Assembly: GCA_014529385.2 (NCBI GenBank)
Contig: CM043962.1
Span: 150,034,647 to 150,098,646 of the forward strand
Direction: 5' to 3'
Length of the DNA stretch: 64,000 nt
Source of the DNA: Adiantum capillus-veneris
Lineage: Eukaryota; Streptophyta; Polypodiopsida; Polypodiales; Pteridaceae
The translations under genes were made by a program, and so were the position numbers. Below are positions 22,228 through 36,100 of the stretch, piece by piece (within the stretch, counting starts at the first letter, position 1; each line of letters opens with the position of its first letter). A model generated the notes under the pieces. That model searched no databases, had not been told where the DNA came from, and saw nothing but the letters and a program-made list of their open reading frames with translations.

Positions 22228-23330
22228 ATGGACACGGAGAGACCTCAACCAATTTTAGGTCAACAACCTTCATTGTCAAGCAATAATGTTATTCCAATAA
22301 AACTCATGTACCTTGAAGAGCTTGTGGATGAGAAAGCTTTAGTGTCAATAGCGGCCTATGAAGAAGGTAGTTTATCTTTTTATCAATGGAAGAGGGATGG
22401 TATGTGTAACCACTTGCACCTATGATGGAACCTATCTATTACACACAGCCAAAAGCCACCTGTGTATTTCATCACAGGTCCAGGTGCTAGACTACCAATG
22501 GCGAGACACTAGCCACAACCTAAGCCGAGGCCAAGGATTGGTAATTGCCATAATTGTGGGATTGGTAATCATTCAAAGAATGAACGTCAGATAAAAATCT
22601 AGTGCTATCAACAATTTATTGCTATAATTGTTGTATGAAGGGTGGACACTTTCTAGCTAATTTTCCTAAAATACCAATAATCAACATGGAGGGAGTAATT
22701 CCATAAGGTTCCTCACATAGTGAAACAACAATGCCTTTGAAAGTCGTGACAAGAGCTCAAGACAGTCTTCAAGAGCAAGAAAATGCTAAAACTTTGGATG
22801 AATAGAGGCAATCATCTCAAAATAGGAGGAGTTGAAAAAATGAAACATTGTGAAGAAAAAGAAAACAGCAAGCAATAGCCAAGAAGGCTAAAAAAAATCT
22901 TCAAAAAAAGGGCTAAATCATTTCTCAAGACAAGAAAGAGGAATTCATCAACCATTTGGGGAGTCCAATTTTGGAAGACAAAGTATTTGAGCCTATAAAT
23001 GCTACATCACAAACATATCAAGCATATTTACAAGCTAAAAAGAACTTGGAAAATAAATGGAAACACTACCCAAACCCTAGCCTAGAAAAGGAAAAGCTCG
23101 AAGCTTACCAAAAGGTGGTCTATATTTACTCAAGAACTTTTAGACATGCAAAAGAAAGGACCATCTACACTAGTTGAAACAAAACCACATAAATCAAACA
23201 CTAGAGAAAGGGCTATGCTAAAGAAATCAAATCCAATCTCACAAGAACCAATTCTTATAGTGCCACATACTGAAGATGGATTAGGCTAAATTTCATGTGT
23301 TGCGAAAGATTGGCCTAATCATTTAAGGAA
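22228..23330 (+). pseudogene. Element B gag fragment
   Basis: A plus-strand relative of element A gag. ERPQPILGQQPSLSSNNVIP matches ERPQSVLGQQPPYLRHNVVP of A. Further on, IFEPINATSQTYQ-like and NLENKWKHYPNPSLEKEKLE match the A linker. It starts in mid-gag right beside the LTR of A, has many stops, and lacks its own visible LTR. Confidence 0.7.
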
Positions 23331-25190
23331 TGCTCTTATTAGAGACACAAATGGTTTTAGGGTTTGCACTATTTGAAGATTTATGTTTAGAACATCCACC
23401 CATGCAAGTGGATATGCAATCCTTGTTTGGTGATTGGGGTTGGGAATGATCGAGAAATTCAAAAGCAAGTACTCTTAAAACCCTACCATCATACTTGGGT
23501 GAGCATGAAGAGAGATCCTTAGTTTGTAAAACAACCAAAGTGGTAAAAGACAAATAATTTATGGATATTAGAAACTTGCATTCTATGATGTCCACTAAGA
23601 TCAAATGCACATAAACATTGGGAGAACTATCTGAGCTTAGACATAGCCTGTGGAGTGACTTGCATGAAAATCTTGAGAAAATGGGTATAAAAGGATTAAC
23701 ACAAGAGCACATCAAATAATTAAAACAAGATCAGTCTTGAAGAAAAATTGTAAAACGTGTTCCAATGAGCAAGTTAGGAGACTATTGCAAAAGGGGAGAG
23801 GGCAATACCACCTTGCTTGTAGAGTATGCTAGGGTAAAGTCATGGCTATACTAGACACTAAGGCCAAAATTTCCATTTCCACCAAGAAAGTTTGGGAATC
23901 ATGGGGTAAAACTACTATAAGGAAGACAAAAATGAAGCTACAACATGTAGATGGACATGTACAAAGAAAATTGCGATTGCTAGATGGAGTTATGGTCAAT
24001 TTCTATGTCATTGACTATCAACATACTGTTACGATTGTGAAAATCCAGTTATGATGTCATATTGGGAAGACCATCCATGCGATAGTGGATAATGGTTCAA
24101 GAGTGGACACATAATTTTATAGACCTCATACAATTAGTGCTTTTGTTGATTGCAAGGATTAATTTGGAAGACCGTTCTTTCATAGATATTTCACAAACTC
24201 CTATTCAAGAATTTGACTAGATATCTATACCGGATACAAAATTACCATCATGGTTGAATACAAAACCACAACCTTGGATGTGTGGTGCTCCAAAAATTGG
24301 TAGTTTGATGAGAATTTGAATGGACTTAGATTTTGGCATCAAACTCCTACTAGAATCTTTTTCAATGAAGAGTATTATGACATAATCCATTTCAGATAAT
24401 GTCCATAGTCCATGATAGTGTGGAGGACCCAAGCACAAAATCCTGGATACTTATATTAAAGATACAAAACCAGATCTCCACAAATGACATGTTTGAGTAA
24501 GACCAAGAGGTGAAAGTTGCCTGTTATGATGTTGCAAATGAGATGGAAGATAATCCAATCACTTTGAGTGGTTTGGATTCAAAGAAAGATCAATCAAGAG
24601 AAAAGTTTTTTGACTTTCCAGACCAACCATGCAATCAACAAAAGCACTATGGAAAGAAACGAATGAGGATGCATTCAATGTGAACCATGAATGGTAAAAC
24701 TCATTGCTTGATGTTGGTAAAGGTAAATATTTGTGTCAAAGACAAAATAATTGGGTGTTATTTGTCACAAGTCAGAGAATCTTGAAAGAACTCAAACAAG
24801 AAATCAAAGGTGGAAAATAAACTAAAATGGACAATTGAAGCTGAAGATGAACCTAAATGTTGAAAACTGAGCGAAGAGAAAAATATAGGGAGTTGAAAAA
24901 CACCTTGAAAGAGGTATGGACGACATAAATGTAAGAAGGTGAGGGTACATCAAGTGACTCAATAAGTGTATTGTCCCATTATGAAAAATGCGTGCTTCAA
25001 AATAGGAAGACTGTGTTTCAACAACCTATGAGGGAGTTGAAAGAGCTTAGGAAATCTTATGATGCAAAAAAAAAAGCCAAACTAATAGAGTGAGCTATAC
25101 CAAGTGAAGATCCTAAATTGACATTGCTACAAACTTATTTCACAAGTCTAGTTGCACCTACTGGTGATATTGATTAAATCACAAAGGGTT
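23331..25190 (+). pseudogene. Element B protease and protease-RT linker
   Basis: LKTLPSYLGEHEERSLVCKT, then VPMSKLGDY with GEGNTTLLVEY, then MAILDTKAKISISTKKVW (23842) follow the order of the A protease region. The active site DSGA is changed to DTKA. EKFFDFPDQ at about 24610 matches the A linker. The homology stops near 25190, just where RT should start. Confidence 0.65.
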
Positions 25191-27250
25191 CGTTTCCTTG
25201 TATTTTTAGTTTTTTTGCATGTTGTTTTATGATATATACCAAAACATAATCACCTATTGCAAACTCTTCGTTTTTCACATGTTGATCATGGAATTCCTTC
25301 ATGCGGTGTTTTTTAGTGTATATTCCTACGACAGCTCTAAGACATGTTTTATCGGTCTATTCAAGTTGATTAATCCTTTTTGTCAGTTCATGTACCATCC
25401 ATTCTAATTCAGTAACTATACGTAGAGTAAGAATAAAAACTCCAAGGGTAATATTGTATTAAGACCAAAGACTGTATATGAATTGACCGTATATGAATTA
25501 AGGCCAAAGACCGTATATGAATTGACATTGTGCCTACAACTATTTTGTATGCAACTTGATATATCTATAAAAATAAATGTAGCTTTTTGTCCCAATCTAA
25601 CATAGATTCGCTCACAACTCTAGCAAGCATCATATACAATATCTTGTTTTTACTTTCAGATTGTCCATTTGTATGGTATAAATTTTTGATGACATGAATT
25701 CATCCAAAAAAATATTCAATCACTTCATCTAGAAAATCCAAGCCTCAATCAGTTACTATCTCAATTGGTAAACCATGCCATGTAAAAAGATGTTTTCATA
25801 TAAAAAATGTGCAATCATTCAAGTATCGTTATTTTGTGTTGCTTAGGCTTCAACGAGCCTCAACCCACTTAGTGAGATAATTGGTAGTAATAATAATGTA
25901 TTCTCCATGTGCTCCATAGAAATGTACAACTATGGGACCCACAAAGTCAATTTTACATTTTGGAAAAGCTCTTACCCCATTATAAGTCGTAAAGTCATTT
26001 CATCTCGTTTGGTGAGTACTTTGGAAGGCATTCATCACATTGGTTGACATAATCTTAAAGAAAGTAGGCCACCAAATACAAGCAACCATTACTGCTTTGG
26101 TGGTTTTGTTAGCAAAAAAATGATCTCTTGCTTGACCTACATGTACTTGCTTGGCCTACATGTGCTTGCTCCACTATTGGTACACTTTCCATTAGAAATC
26201 AACTCATTGTCTCATGTTTTTATTTTAATTGATTTGATTTTTTATTTACTCGAGCCTTTGGGAAGGTTTGAGTCATCAGATGTTCCATAATGTAATTACT
26301 CCATTTGGGTGCCATCGTAATTTGTACTAACATGGTCCTGTGGTGGTTTTGCACTACATGTCATACAAATTTTTATATACTCGTGAACCGTCCTTTTCAT
26401 GTTTGGCCAATACAGCCTAATTGCATGAGGTGTTGATAAGTATGCACTTTTCCATTGTGATTACGCGTGTTTTGCATATGTGCTTGAGTTAAATAGGAAG
26501 ATTTCTCTTCAAGCTCAATACATAATCACAATATTTGATCAAAAAATTTCGTAGAGACGCCCAACCAAACGTAAGATATATTTCGATTGCTCAAACATTT
26601 TAGCTTATATCTTTGTTTGAACACTCCTTAAGGTGAGAAAGGAATAACTTCTTCACTCCATTTAGGCAACATTTCTATGTTGAAAAGATAGGAGTTTGGT
26701 AGATCATCATCAATTTCAATTGGTTTTTCTGCACGCATCATTCATGAAATCGGGTGGGTTGTCCCTTTTTCTACTACTATCATAGAATCAAATTCAAGCA
26801 AGATTATAAATCATCGTACAATATGTCATGTGTTGCAAGATTTGTTTACCAAATAAAATAAAGCTTGACGATCCACAAAAAATTGTGAATTGATTAGCCA
26901 ATAAGTAGAGTTGAAACCTCTTTACTACATAGATCATACCCAATCCTTCTCTTTTTGTAGCGGTGTAGTTGCCCATAAAGGCTTGTATCTCTTTCATTAT
27001 CATGGTTTTAGGTTATTCTATAGTCACCTTGATTTCTCTGTTTGTGGAAGTGCCATTCTTAAACAGTACGTGACCAAAAATCTTGCCTTGCCTTACCATG
27101 AAGACACATTTTTCAGGGTTTATGTTAAATTTATAAGCTCTTCGCTTTCCAAAGACTTTTCGAAGGTGTTCTATATGGTATTCTCTCAACAAGGAATGAA
27201 CACATAGTGCTTGGCGGGGTGGCTGGCATGTTGGGCACCCAACAAGCAAG
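25191..27250 (-). pseudogene. Element B integrase, RNase H and RT fragment, inverted
   Basis: On the minus strand, opposite to the gag-PR part. The RT thumb YKFNINPEKCVFMVRQGKIF is at 27249-27013 and the RNase H KREGLGMIYVVKRFQLYLLA at 27003-26794. The integrase core (KIDFVGPI, NYLTKWVEA) is at about 25990-25850, and the C-terminal part reaches to about 25200. RT is cut just after the YxDD box (LCVHS). The order fits an in-place inversion of the pol half of element B. Confidence 0.65.
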
Positions 27251-28702
27251 GCAGTTCTACAATCGGATCAATGGTGGCCATCTTGGATGTCCATGTATAA
27301 ATTGATCATGGCGAGGAAGGTATAATAATTGGTTTAAGTGAAGAAAATAACATAAATCTAGAGTAAGCATTTGTTTTTACACGGGAAGCATAATATGGGT
27401 TTTTGCTTTTCTACTTATCTAACGCATCCACATGTCACCAATAGAAAGGCCAATACTAAAAACAACAATAATAAAGCCTCGACCCTTGAGAAAAAGCACA
27501 CATAGCATGGGGAAGACTGATATCGTAACAACCATGACACACTGCCTACCCCATGCTACGACTTCCATTGCATTTGTAGTTGCACTTGGCTATAGATTCA
27601 TATGCGCCCTTAGCTTATTGTTACTACTATGGTTTGTGTCCTTGTCCACTACTTAAGTGCAATCACACATGCTTCACCTTCATGGCATATGTGTTAATTA
27701 AGGAGGATACACATTTGAGCCATTCACAATGAAGGAAAACTTAATTAAATTAGATGTATTGAGATTTACAATGAGCCTCTATAGAGGCAAGGAGAGAGAG
27801 GCATCTTCACACGATTTGACACAAAACAAAGTTTTATAGGTGGCATCTCATGCACAAAATCATGGCATGGTGGAGAGAGTGTGATTTCACCATCATACTT
27901 GGAGTTAAAAGCATTGTATGGATGATGTGAGAGAGGAGTACTAATTCCCTTGACCTATCAACTATTGTGTGTTCATGTCCTTGCCTCAATAGCTTAAGAA
28001 ACGAATTAGCACAATGTTTATTTCTATGTGTGTATGTGTGTGCGTGTAGTTCTTAGTGCTATTTAAAATCTCGACATTCACAAATTTTTCGACAAGATAG
28101 TAATCACCATGGAGTCTTGCACCATCATTGTTAGGACTCATCTAGTCTTTTATGTGATTGTTAAGGTTGTCGTTTATTAAAAAATTGACAAGCACCTGAT
28201 TACTCTTTGAATCTAGCTGTCTTTTTTTTTTTTTGCTTCTAAATAAGGAGGATGGAATATCACCAAGTCACTCTTATGAGGAAACAAAGAGTTTTTTATA
28301 TCAATGGTACTAAGTAATTCCACAAGATCTTTCATCAACCCAGCACTAGAAGCCCCGACCCGACTCTTAATACTAAGAGTCCCCTCCGCTAATGGAAAGG
28401 AGGGCACATGTTTTTGTGAGTATTTTAAATGAGAGAATAACCCTCGTCTAGTGATCCTGTATTCGGTATGTCTTACTTTCACTTGTAGTGTAGAGCGTTC
28501 ACATATTTGATTAATATTCAATGGTTTCATCAAACATATTGAAATTCAGTTCACTGATATTTTGTTTGTTTTATACTGTGTTTGTAAGGACAGACACCAA
28601 CAGAGTTTGCCTCACCAAAGTAGCTTGTGATTGTAAAGATCTCTTTCTTTATCTCTCTTGTCTAGTAATCTATGTGAATGTTACTATTGTGGTTTCTTAG
28701 CG

Positions 28703-28889
<187 letters not shown>

Positions 28890-30230
28890 CTTCTGGCTGT
28901 GCATTTTTAATTTGGTTCCCCTAATAACTCTTGATTTGGCACTTCATCGGGTTGTGTTTGCTTTAGCACTTCATCTAGGGGTGATTCTAATTGTGCTTTG
29001 GATCACTTTATTTGGCTAGGTATAGTTACATCCAACTATATACACTCGTTTTAACTTTATTTGTTGAGTTAATTGATGCCTTGTGGGAGATTACTGTAGT
29101 CTTTACTATGCACCTCCCTTAATGATAATTCCTAACTTTTGCTATGCTTAATAGAGTGGATGAGTATAGCTGTCTACCATAAGATTTTATTTGGTGAACC
29201 CCTCAACCATTGGCTACCATGCTTACCCAATGAGATGAACCCCTTAATATAAACTAGGTTTTTTAAACCCCATTTTTGCCTCATGCCTTGGCGAGAATCA
29301 CGGCTTCCGATTTGGTCGGGATACGTAAGATATGGCGCCCTGCCCTCGTTATGATGATCAGCTGCCTAGCTATCTCCCTTGATTCCTCTACAAAACCCTT
29401 TCCCATCCACCGGATGTACGGCGTGATGTCTAGTGCCTTGGTGGATACTTGAACTCAGTGCCCCTTCAAATGGCTCCCCTTTGCATGGATATGATTTGCC
29501 TCGTCATGGACGTATGACCTCAATGCCCCCTTCATTCAATAATTCTCAACATCTAGCCCCTCGCTTTACAGACTGGCAGGGCACTGGGCTACAACACTGC
29601 ATGGTTTCCTTCAACCCCTACATATACACATGAGGATGTGTATTCCTCACTTAGACTTGGTTTTTTTTATTTTAAAGATGGAGAGAGAGACAATGTGAGT
29701 GGAAATGTGCTTGGCTATGAATTTCCCCGGGCACTTTGGTGATTATTTAGAATGCTTATGGTCCACAGGTTCTATAATTCACTCAAAACTAGTTTTAGAA
29801 AATTTCTAATGATGTACCACTATGAGGATTTTTGGAAGGGTACTAGCTCCTGATTGGATGATTATGATAGGATTTGATTCTTGTCTTGGAACATTGATTC
29901 TAGAAAGGATGTTTTCTGTCCCTGTTGGGTGCTGAATGCAAAAAGAAAATGTAGTTTTCCACTAATTTTGCTTTGAGCTGGCATTAGTAAAATACTAAAT
30001 ATGTGCATTAGGACTTGAATTCCATGCTGACTGATGTTAAGTGGCCTAATTGGATCAAATAGGTTCTATTTATGGTTATTGATTATAAAAAGAGGAGTGA
30101 TTGGTTAATGGTTGACTGGTTGATGATTGATGATTGATGATTGATGTATAGACTAGTTCACTTGGTAATCATATGGCTCGTAAACTCTTTATCACAACAT
30201 CTTCAGCACTTAGGAGTGTGGTTTTACTGT

Positions 30231-30424
30231 TTTTCTTTTGAATTATTTTTGATATGATTTACAAAAGAATGGGAGCTCCGCTCACCTGGTCTCTGTTGTT
30301 TAGCACAGTAAAATATTGATTAAAATATTTTCTTTTGAATTATTTTTGATATGATTTACAAAAGAATGGGAGCTCCGCTCACCTGGTCTCTGTTGTTTAG
30401 CACAGCAAAATATTGATTAACTAT
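30231..30424. repeat. 97-bp tandem duplication
   Basis: TTTTCTTTTGAATTATTTTT at 30231 recurs at 30328, and the unit is nearly identical through GTTTAGCACAG. Non-coding. Confidence 0.9.
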
Positions 30425-32778
30425 GATTAATATGGCTTGGGCACAAAATATGATGGATGTTTTTTTTTCTCTGCTTATTATTGGTCGGCTAATGTAGCTA
30501 ATTTCTAGACAATTGGACTCCTGGCCTGCTCATTGAGCTTGAGAGTTTACTAATCTAAACTTTGATATCTCTGTAATACCTTATTGATGGATCACTTGGG
30601 CACAAAATAGGATTGACTTATATTCACACATAACTGGAGTGCTGCTGCTGTACTTGGGGTGTAATTTTTTTAGTGAAATGAATCATGCTCACTACCTTTG
30701 TCTAAGAGGTTTACCATGGAAAATATGGTTTGAAAAAAATGGCTCCACTTTTGGTGGCTCTGGCTGATACTTCTTTGGCAGTTAGTTCAGCTGTTACTTT
30801 GATTCCAAGGGAAATTCTTTATGGCACTTGGTGTGGTGCTTATGAGTGTACATGCTTGCAGATTACGAGATTACTCATTGACTTCTGGTTATTGATATCT
30901 GGCCTAAATCTGGTTTTTTAAAATGTTGGTAACCATATTCTTACATACATATTATACTCTTACCGACTCTTGAGTTAGTTTATTTTACTCTTAATTATCG
31001 AGTTTCTATTTCTATGGAAGGTATGGCAAGATCTACTATATGGCTGTGCTTATTGTGATAGTTCTGAGTTGAACTTGGGTTTTCACTAGTGATAATCCTT
31101 GAAGATTCTTGCTGTGTACATTGTCATGCTGACTTGGCAAGATCTTTCACTTCTAAATATGTTGACTTTGTTGGATTTTCTTATGCCGACCTGTTTTTTG
31201 ACCAATACAGGCTTTTTGGCTGGATCTTTTGATATGTTACCCTTCTAGCGTAGTTCTAGCAATGATCTTTAGCTCTACCCAGTTGAAGTTATACTTTTGT
31301 TTTGATCAAGCATACTGAGCCTTGGAGGAATTCCTGTATGGTTTTTTATTGGTAATATGGATTTCGATGGTTCTTGAAAACTGATTGTCGAGCTTGTTGG
31401 AGTTGCATTAGCTGACCCTAATTTATTTTGGTCTCTACTTCTTGTTTCAAAAGTTATAATACTGCTGGTAATTGACTTTGGAATACTCTCACCTATAGTG
31501 TAGGTTTTGGTTCCACTAGTTGAAGGGCCCATATCCATACAATAGGATTATAATTACATTGCAAAACTTCTCTAAACACTTCGAAGTCATACTTACATAT
31601 TTTATTTAACTCAGGGATGGTTTGACAGGTTGTAACTCTTTGGTACAATTATGGAAGGATTACTTAAATATGAAAAGATACTTGAAATTTGGTGATTACT
31701 TTAATATTAAGGACAATAGCTAGTCTAATAATTTTTTATGTTTGACATGGATAACAACTGATAGGTTCTTTGAAGCTTGCCATACGTAGCTAAGTCTAAC
31801 ATATCTATTGTCTTGACTATATGGATGCAGGTGAGAATTCTATCTTGACTTAAAAAGGTTTGGCATGCTGCAGTCCGACTTTGAAAACCCTTGATAAGTC
31901 AACTGGGAAAGTTCTGATACTTTTGTATACAATTATTTGGAATGATACCTCATTCCTACTGTGCTGTACAGTTATGAATCAAAGGCTGAGTTGTTTCTGT
32001 ACAAATCTTTGCCTAGTCATCTAAAGCTTGTTGTTTTTTGAACATCATGTTCTTTGGTGTATATGTATTTAAATTAAAATAGCCACACACCCACACACAC
32101 ACAAACACACAAACAATACTAGCTGTAACACTTCCCTTGCACTACTAGTTTTTTAAAAACATCACCCACCATGTACAACCATCATTACCAAAGCTAAGGA
32201 AAAATAGTAGCATGCTAAAGCCTTTGCCAATGCCAAGGTGAGAAAAAAAGAAACGGGAAAATCACCAAAATACCCTTGAAATTTGTGAGAATACCCAAAG
32301 TACCCCTCAAATTAAAAAAATTCCCAATATACCCTGGCACCATTTTGGGATGGATTTGCCCCAATTTTGTATACACTAATGTTTATGACAATGGAGATCT
32401 ATCTTTTAGAGTCTTAGACAATATTTTTCCCCAATGAGCTCACACATAGAGGCATCTTTGTTTAAAAATAATGAAAAATTTCATATGAAGAGGCCTCTAT
32501 AGCATCTAAGATCCTAGCTCTATCATCTTCTACTGAGGAGAACAAATCTTCCTTTGAAAAGTTGCCAAACAAAAGTTTTTAGAGATGTATATATTAAGGG
32601 TATTTTTGGAATTTATGGCAAAATTGAAGGGCATTTTGGGCCAAATAGAGGGGCACATTGGGAATTTTGAAAATTGAGGGGTATTTTGGGAATTTCCACA
32701 AATTACAAGAAAAGAAAATAGGGGACCCAGCAATGAGGTGGTTTCTGGCATATTTCAAAATACAAGTTGGCGCCTATA

Positions 32779-33165
32779 GAGAGAGAGAGAGAGACAGAGA
32801 CCCGAACTCGTCGAGAAGGCAATGTATCCCTGAGAGAGAGAGAGAGAGAGAGAGTATGTACGAGGCTGTTCAGGCAATCGAAAGATGGAGAGGGATCTCC
32901 AGCGCCGGAAGCAGAGTGAAGCAACACTCAGCGCTGAAAACCGCCTTTCTCCTCGAAGTACACAGGCCGCATTTAGCTTATAATTCTGCTGGGAGAGCTC
33001 AAGGCTGAAACCTCATGTACTTCTGCATTCCAGCCGACCTGGTGGAATGCCAATTCTAGCCATGGATTGTTGATCTGGTTGAAACAAGGTTAGTAAAGTG
33101 CCCAGAAGCCCGATTCATGTGCATGGGTGTGTTTTATTGAGTTTGTAGAGTTTGTATGCAGCACC
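32779..33165 (+). promoter_or_regulatory. Probable 5' UTR of the coiled-coil gene, with GA tracts and a 73-bp intron
   Basis: Two (GA)n tracts (32779-32797 and 32832-32854) precede the gene, as often seen in plant 5' UTRs. AACAAG/GTTAGT (intron from 33089) and TTTGTATGCAG/CACC (ends 33161) form a plausible 73-bp intron that places CACCATGG at the start codon. The size agrees with the two coding introns of the gene. The transcription start is not identified. Confidence 0.45.
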
Positions 33166-36100
33166 ATGGATGTTGAAGCTGAGAAATCACACTCATGCAA
33201 GACGAGTGGTGCAAAGACATCAGTAGAAGGAGGTGAATCTGTCATATGCACAATAACAAAGGTCTCCTCAGAGGAGGAGGATGCTCAATCTGGTGAAGGC
33301 GAGGACTGTACATGCAAATGCCAGCAGATCCGCATGCAAGCTTTGGAAGTGTTCAAGACCAAGGCTTCATCTCTGGAGGAGGTCAACAAGAAAGTCATAG
33401 AGAAACACCAATCACAGGTTTTGGCATGGAATAATGAAAAGGAGAGGCTTCTTAATCTCATGTCTGACTTAGAAATGAAAGCTCTTGCAAAGGATGAGGA
33501 AGTGCAGGTGCTTCAGGAGAGGCTTTCAATGGCTGATTGTGCCGTAGATCAACTCACAAAGATCAGAGTGTCTCTGCAAGATGAGCTTTTCAAAATGCAA
33601 TCAGAGATGACTCTAACTCATGACAAATTGACGGAGTTGGAACATGCTTCTGTTGTCCTGCAAAAGTCCAAGGAGGAAGGGATTGGATCCATATCGGCCG
33701 CATTGCATGCCAAGAGCATTGTGCTTGATAAGGCCCAAGCAAGCTTAGCAGATAAAGAGAGGATCATCCATGACTTATCTGCTCGGCTTTCCAGCTTACA
33801 GGATGTTCAACAGCAGTATGCTTCAATGAGGCAGGAGTGCTCTAGTAAAACTAACGACTTGCAAACACTATCTGAGTCTCATGAGAGCTTAAAGAATCAT
33901 CTTCAAGCTGTAATGGAAGGACATGACCGAGAAATAGATTGTATTAATCACAAGCTTCAAGAAGGGCTCGACTCTCATGCCTCCAAGGACTTGAAGATGG
34001 AGGCAATGGTCAATGAGGTACATAGATTGCAACTAGCTCTGAATAATGTCAAGGGTATCAAGAACAAGGCTGAGTTGCAGTCTTCTGAGCTGGAAAAGGA
34101 TCTTCAAACAGCTAAGGAGGCTGTGTACAACAATCAAATTTCCTTGGAAAAGGCTGTTGGGGAGGTGGCTGCATTGAGAGAGGCTTTGAAGGCCAACGAT
34201 GCTCTCATTGAAAACCACAGAATCCAGAAGATTGACAACGAAAAAGCTCAGCAAAAAACAATAGAGTCTTTACAGCAAGAGCTTGAGAAGTGCAAGTCAG
34301 CAGAGAGGGAACTTTTGTTAGCTCTAGAGAAAGAGCAGAGGACTGTCGCAACCCTGGAGGACCTCAGAGAAAAGGAGCTAACATCAGCAAAACACCATGA
34401 AAGTTGCTGGAAAGATGAACGGGAGAAGATGGTTGTGGAGTTAAGTGATATGCATGATCTCATTGAGTTGAAGAGAGTCCATGAGCAAGAGCTCGTAGGA
34501 AAACTTTTGAGGGCAGATGATGCTATCAGGGAAGCAATGGAGTCTAGGACAGCTCTTCAAGGAGAAGTGTCTGAATTAGAAGAACAACTGCAGAAAATGC
34601 AAATGCAGCTGAGAGAGAGAGAGTCTGCCTTTGAATCACTGAACAAATCTAAGAAGGATGAATTACTGTTCCTCTCTACCATCTTGGATGCTAGGATGAT
34701 GGACTTGGAAACTTCTCGACGAGAAGTTGAGCAACACCAAAAGACAATTACTGCCTTATCTGATGATGTAATGATGTCTCAAGAACTCTATGAGAAAGTT
34801 ACATCCTTGGAAAAGGCTTTGAAAGTCAAGGAAGAGGAGTTGCATGCCTTGTCATCATCTCAAGAGGGCTCTAAGCTTCAGTTGAAGGCATTGCAAGAAG
34901 AGTACCACAGAGACTCCAATGATCTTGTCATTCACCTTGAGAAGGCTTTGGAATGCAAGGCAAGAACAGAAAAGAGACTGGAGGAATGTGAGATCAAGCT
35001 GGGATGCTTGCATATGGCATTGCACGAGAGTACCCAGTCTAAAGCAGTGGTAGAGACTGAGTCAAAAGCACTCCAAGAGACTTTAGCAAGATTGCAAGAG
35101 GAAAATTGCTCACTCAAACACGACCTACAGGTGCAGGAGGAGCGCACCAGGAGGGAGACTGAATCTCTCAAAGAATCTGTGAGTAGGAGGGAAAATGATC
35201 GCAAGGACTTGAAACAGCAGATTGGAGATATGGAGGTTAAGTTATCCCATGCTATGCAACAAGAGGAGAAATGGCAGGATGAAGCACTCAAATGTGAAGC
35301 CTTAAAAGGGGAGTTGAAGCAAAAATGTCACCTACACACAGAGCTTCTTGAATTGCACCAGAAGGAAGCCTCGCATTGGTCGGAAAAAGAGAGCAATTGG
35401 GTCAGAGAGATGGAAGGTTTGGTGACTCGGGCTCAAAACGCTGAAGAAAAGTTCAGAATGACTGAGGGTCAGCTGCAGACTGCACTTTCTGACTTGCACT
35501 GCTTGAGTGCTAATTATGCGGATTGCAAGCAGAATATGGCTACGTGCCAAGAACAAATTGCTCAGCTTCATTCAAAGCTTGATGAGAGTAATATGCAACT
35601 TCACTCTAAAGAGCAAGAGTTCCAAAACCTTCAAAACAAGTTCAACGTCACCTTCTCCAGTCTCAGCGAATCATTGAAGGTACAAGACGCTGCTCATTCA
35701 GAAGCAAAGACGAAGATTGAAAGATTGGAGTTGGATGCACAATTACAGTCTACGGAGCTTGTTGCATGCTTAAATCAGATAGACGCATTGAAGAAGGAAA
35801 AAAATCTATATGAGGCAAAGATTAGGGAGTTGGAGGATACTGTCGTTCACCAGAAGGAAAGTTTGTTGAAAAAAGCAGAGGAAATCTCAGGAATCACTGA
35901 GACAAAGGAAGCAGTTGAGGCCAGTCTTTTGGACAGCAGAGGAGAGTTAGAGCTTGCAAAGAGAGAGTCTGATGTGCAAGTGGAAACATTGAAGGACAAG
36001 ATGTCTGCACTAGAATTGAGGCTCCATTTAACCCTAGAATCAATACAGGAGAAGGACAAGGAAAAGGAGGCCTTGTTGGCAAGCATTGAAGTGAAGGAGA

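Noticed and set aside
28213-28533. Gene for a 106-residue protein on the minus strand
   Set aside because: Open frame, but no recognised motif and no supporting context; it ends in a poly-T tract read as lysines. Left as unassigned.
33127-33165. Upstream start (GTG at 33127) for the coiled-coil protein
   Set aside because: A GTG start is not expected in a plant nuclear gene; ATG 33166 lies in CACCATGG directly after a plausible intron end.
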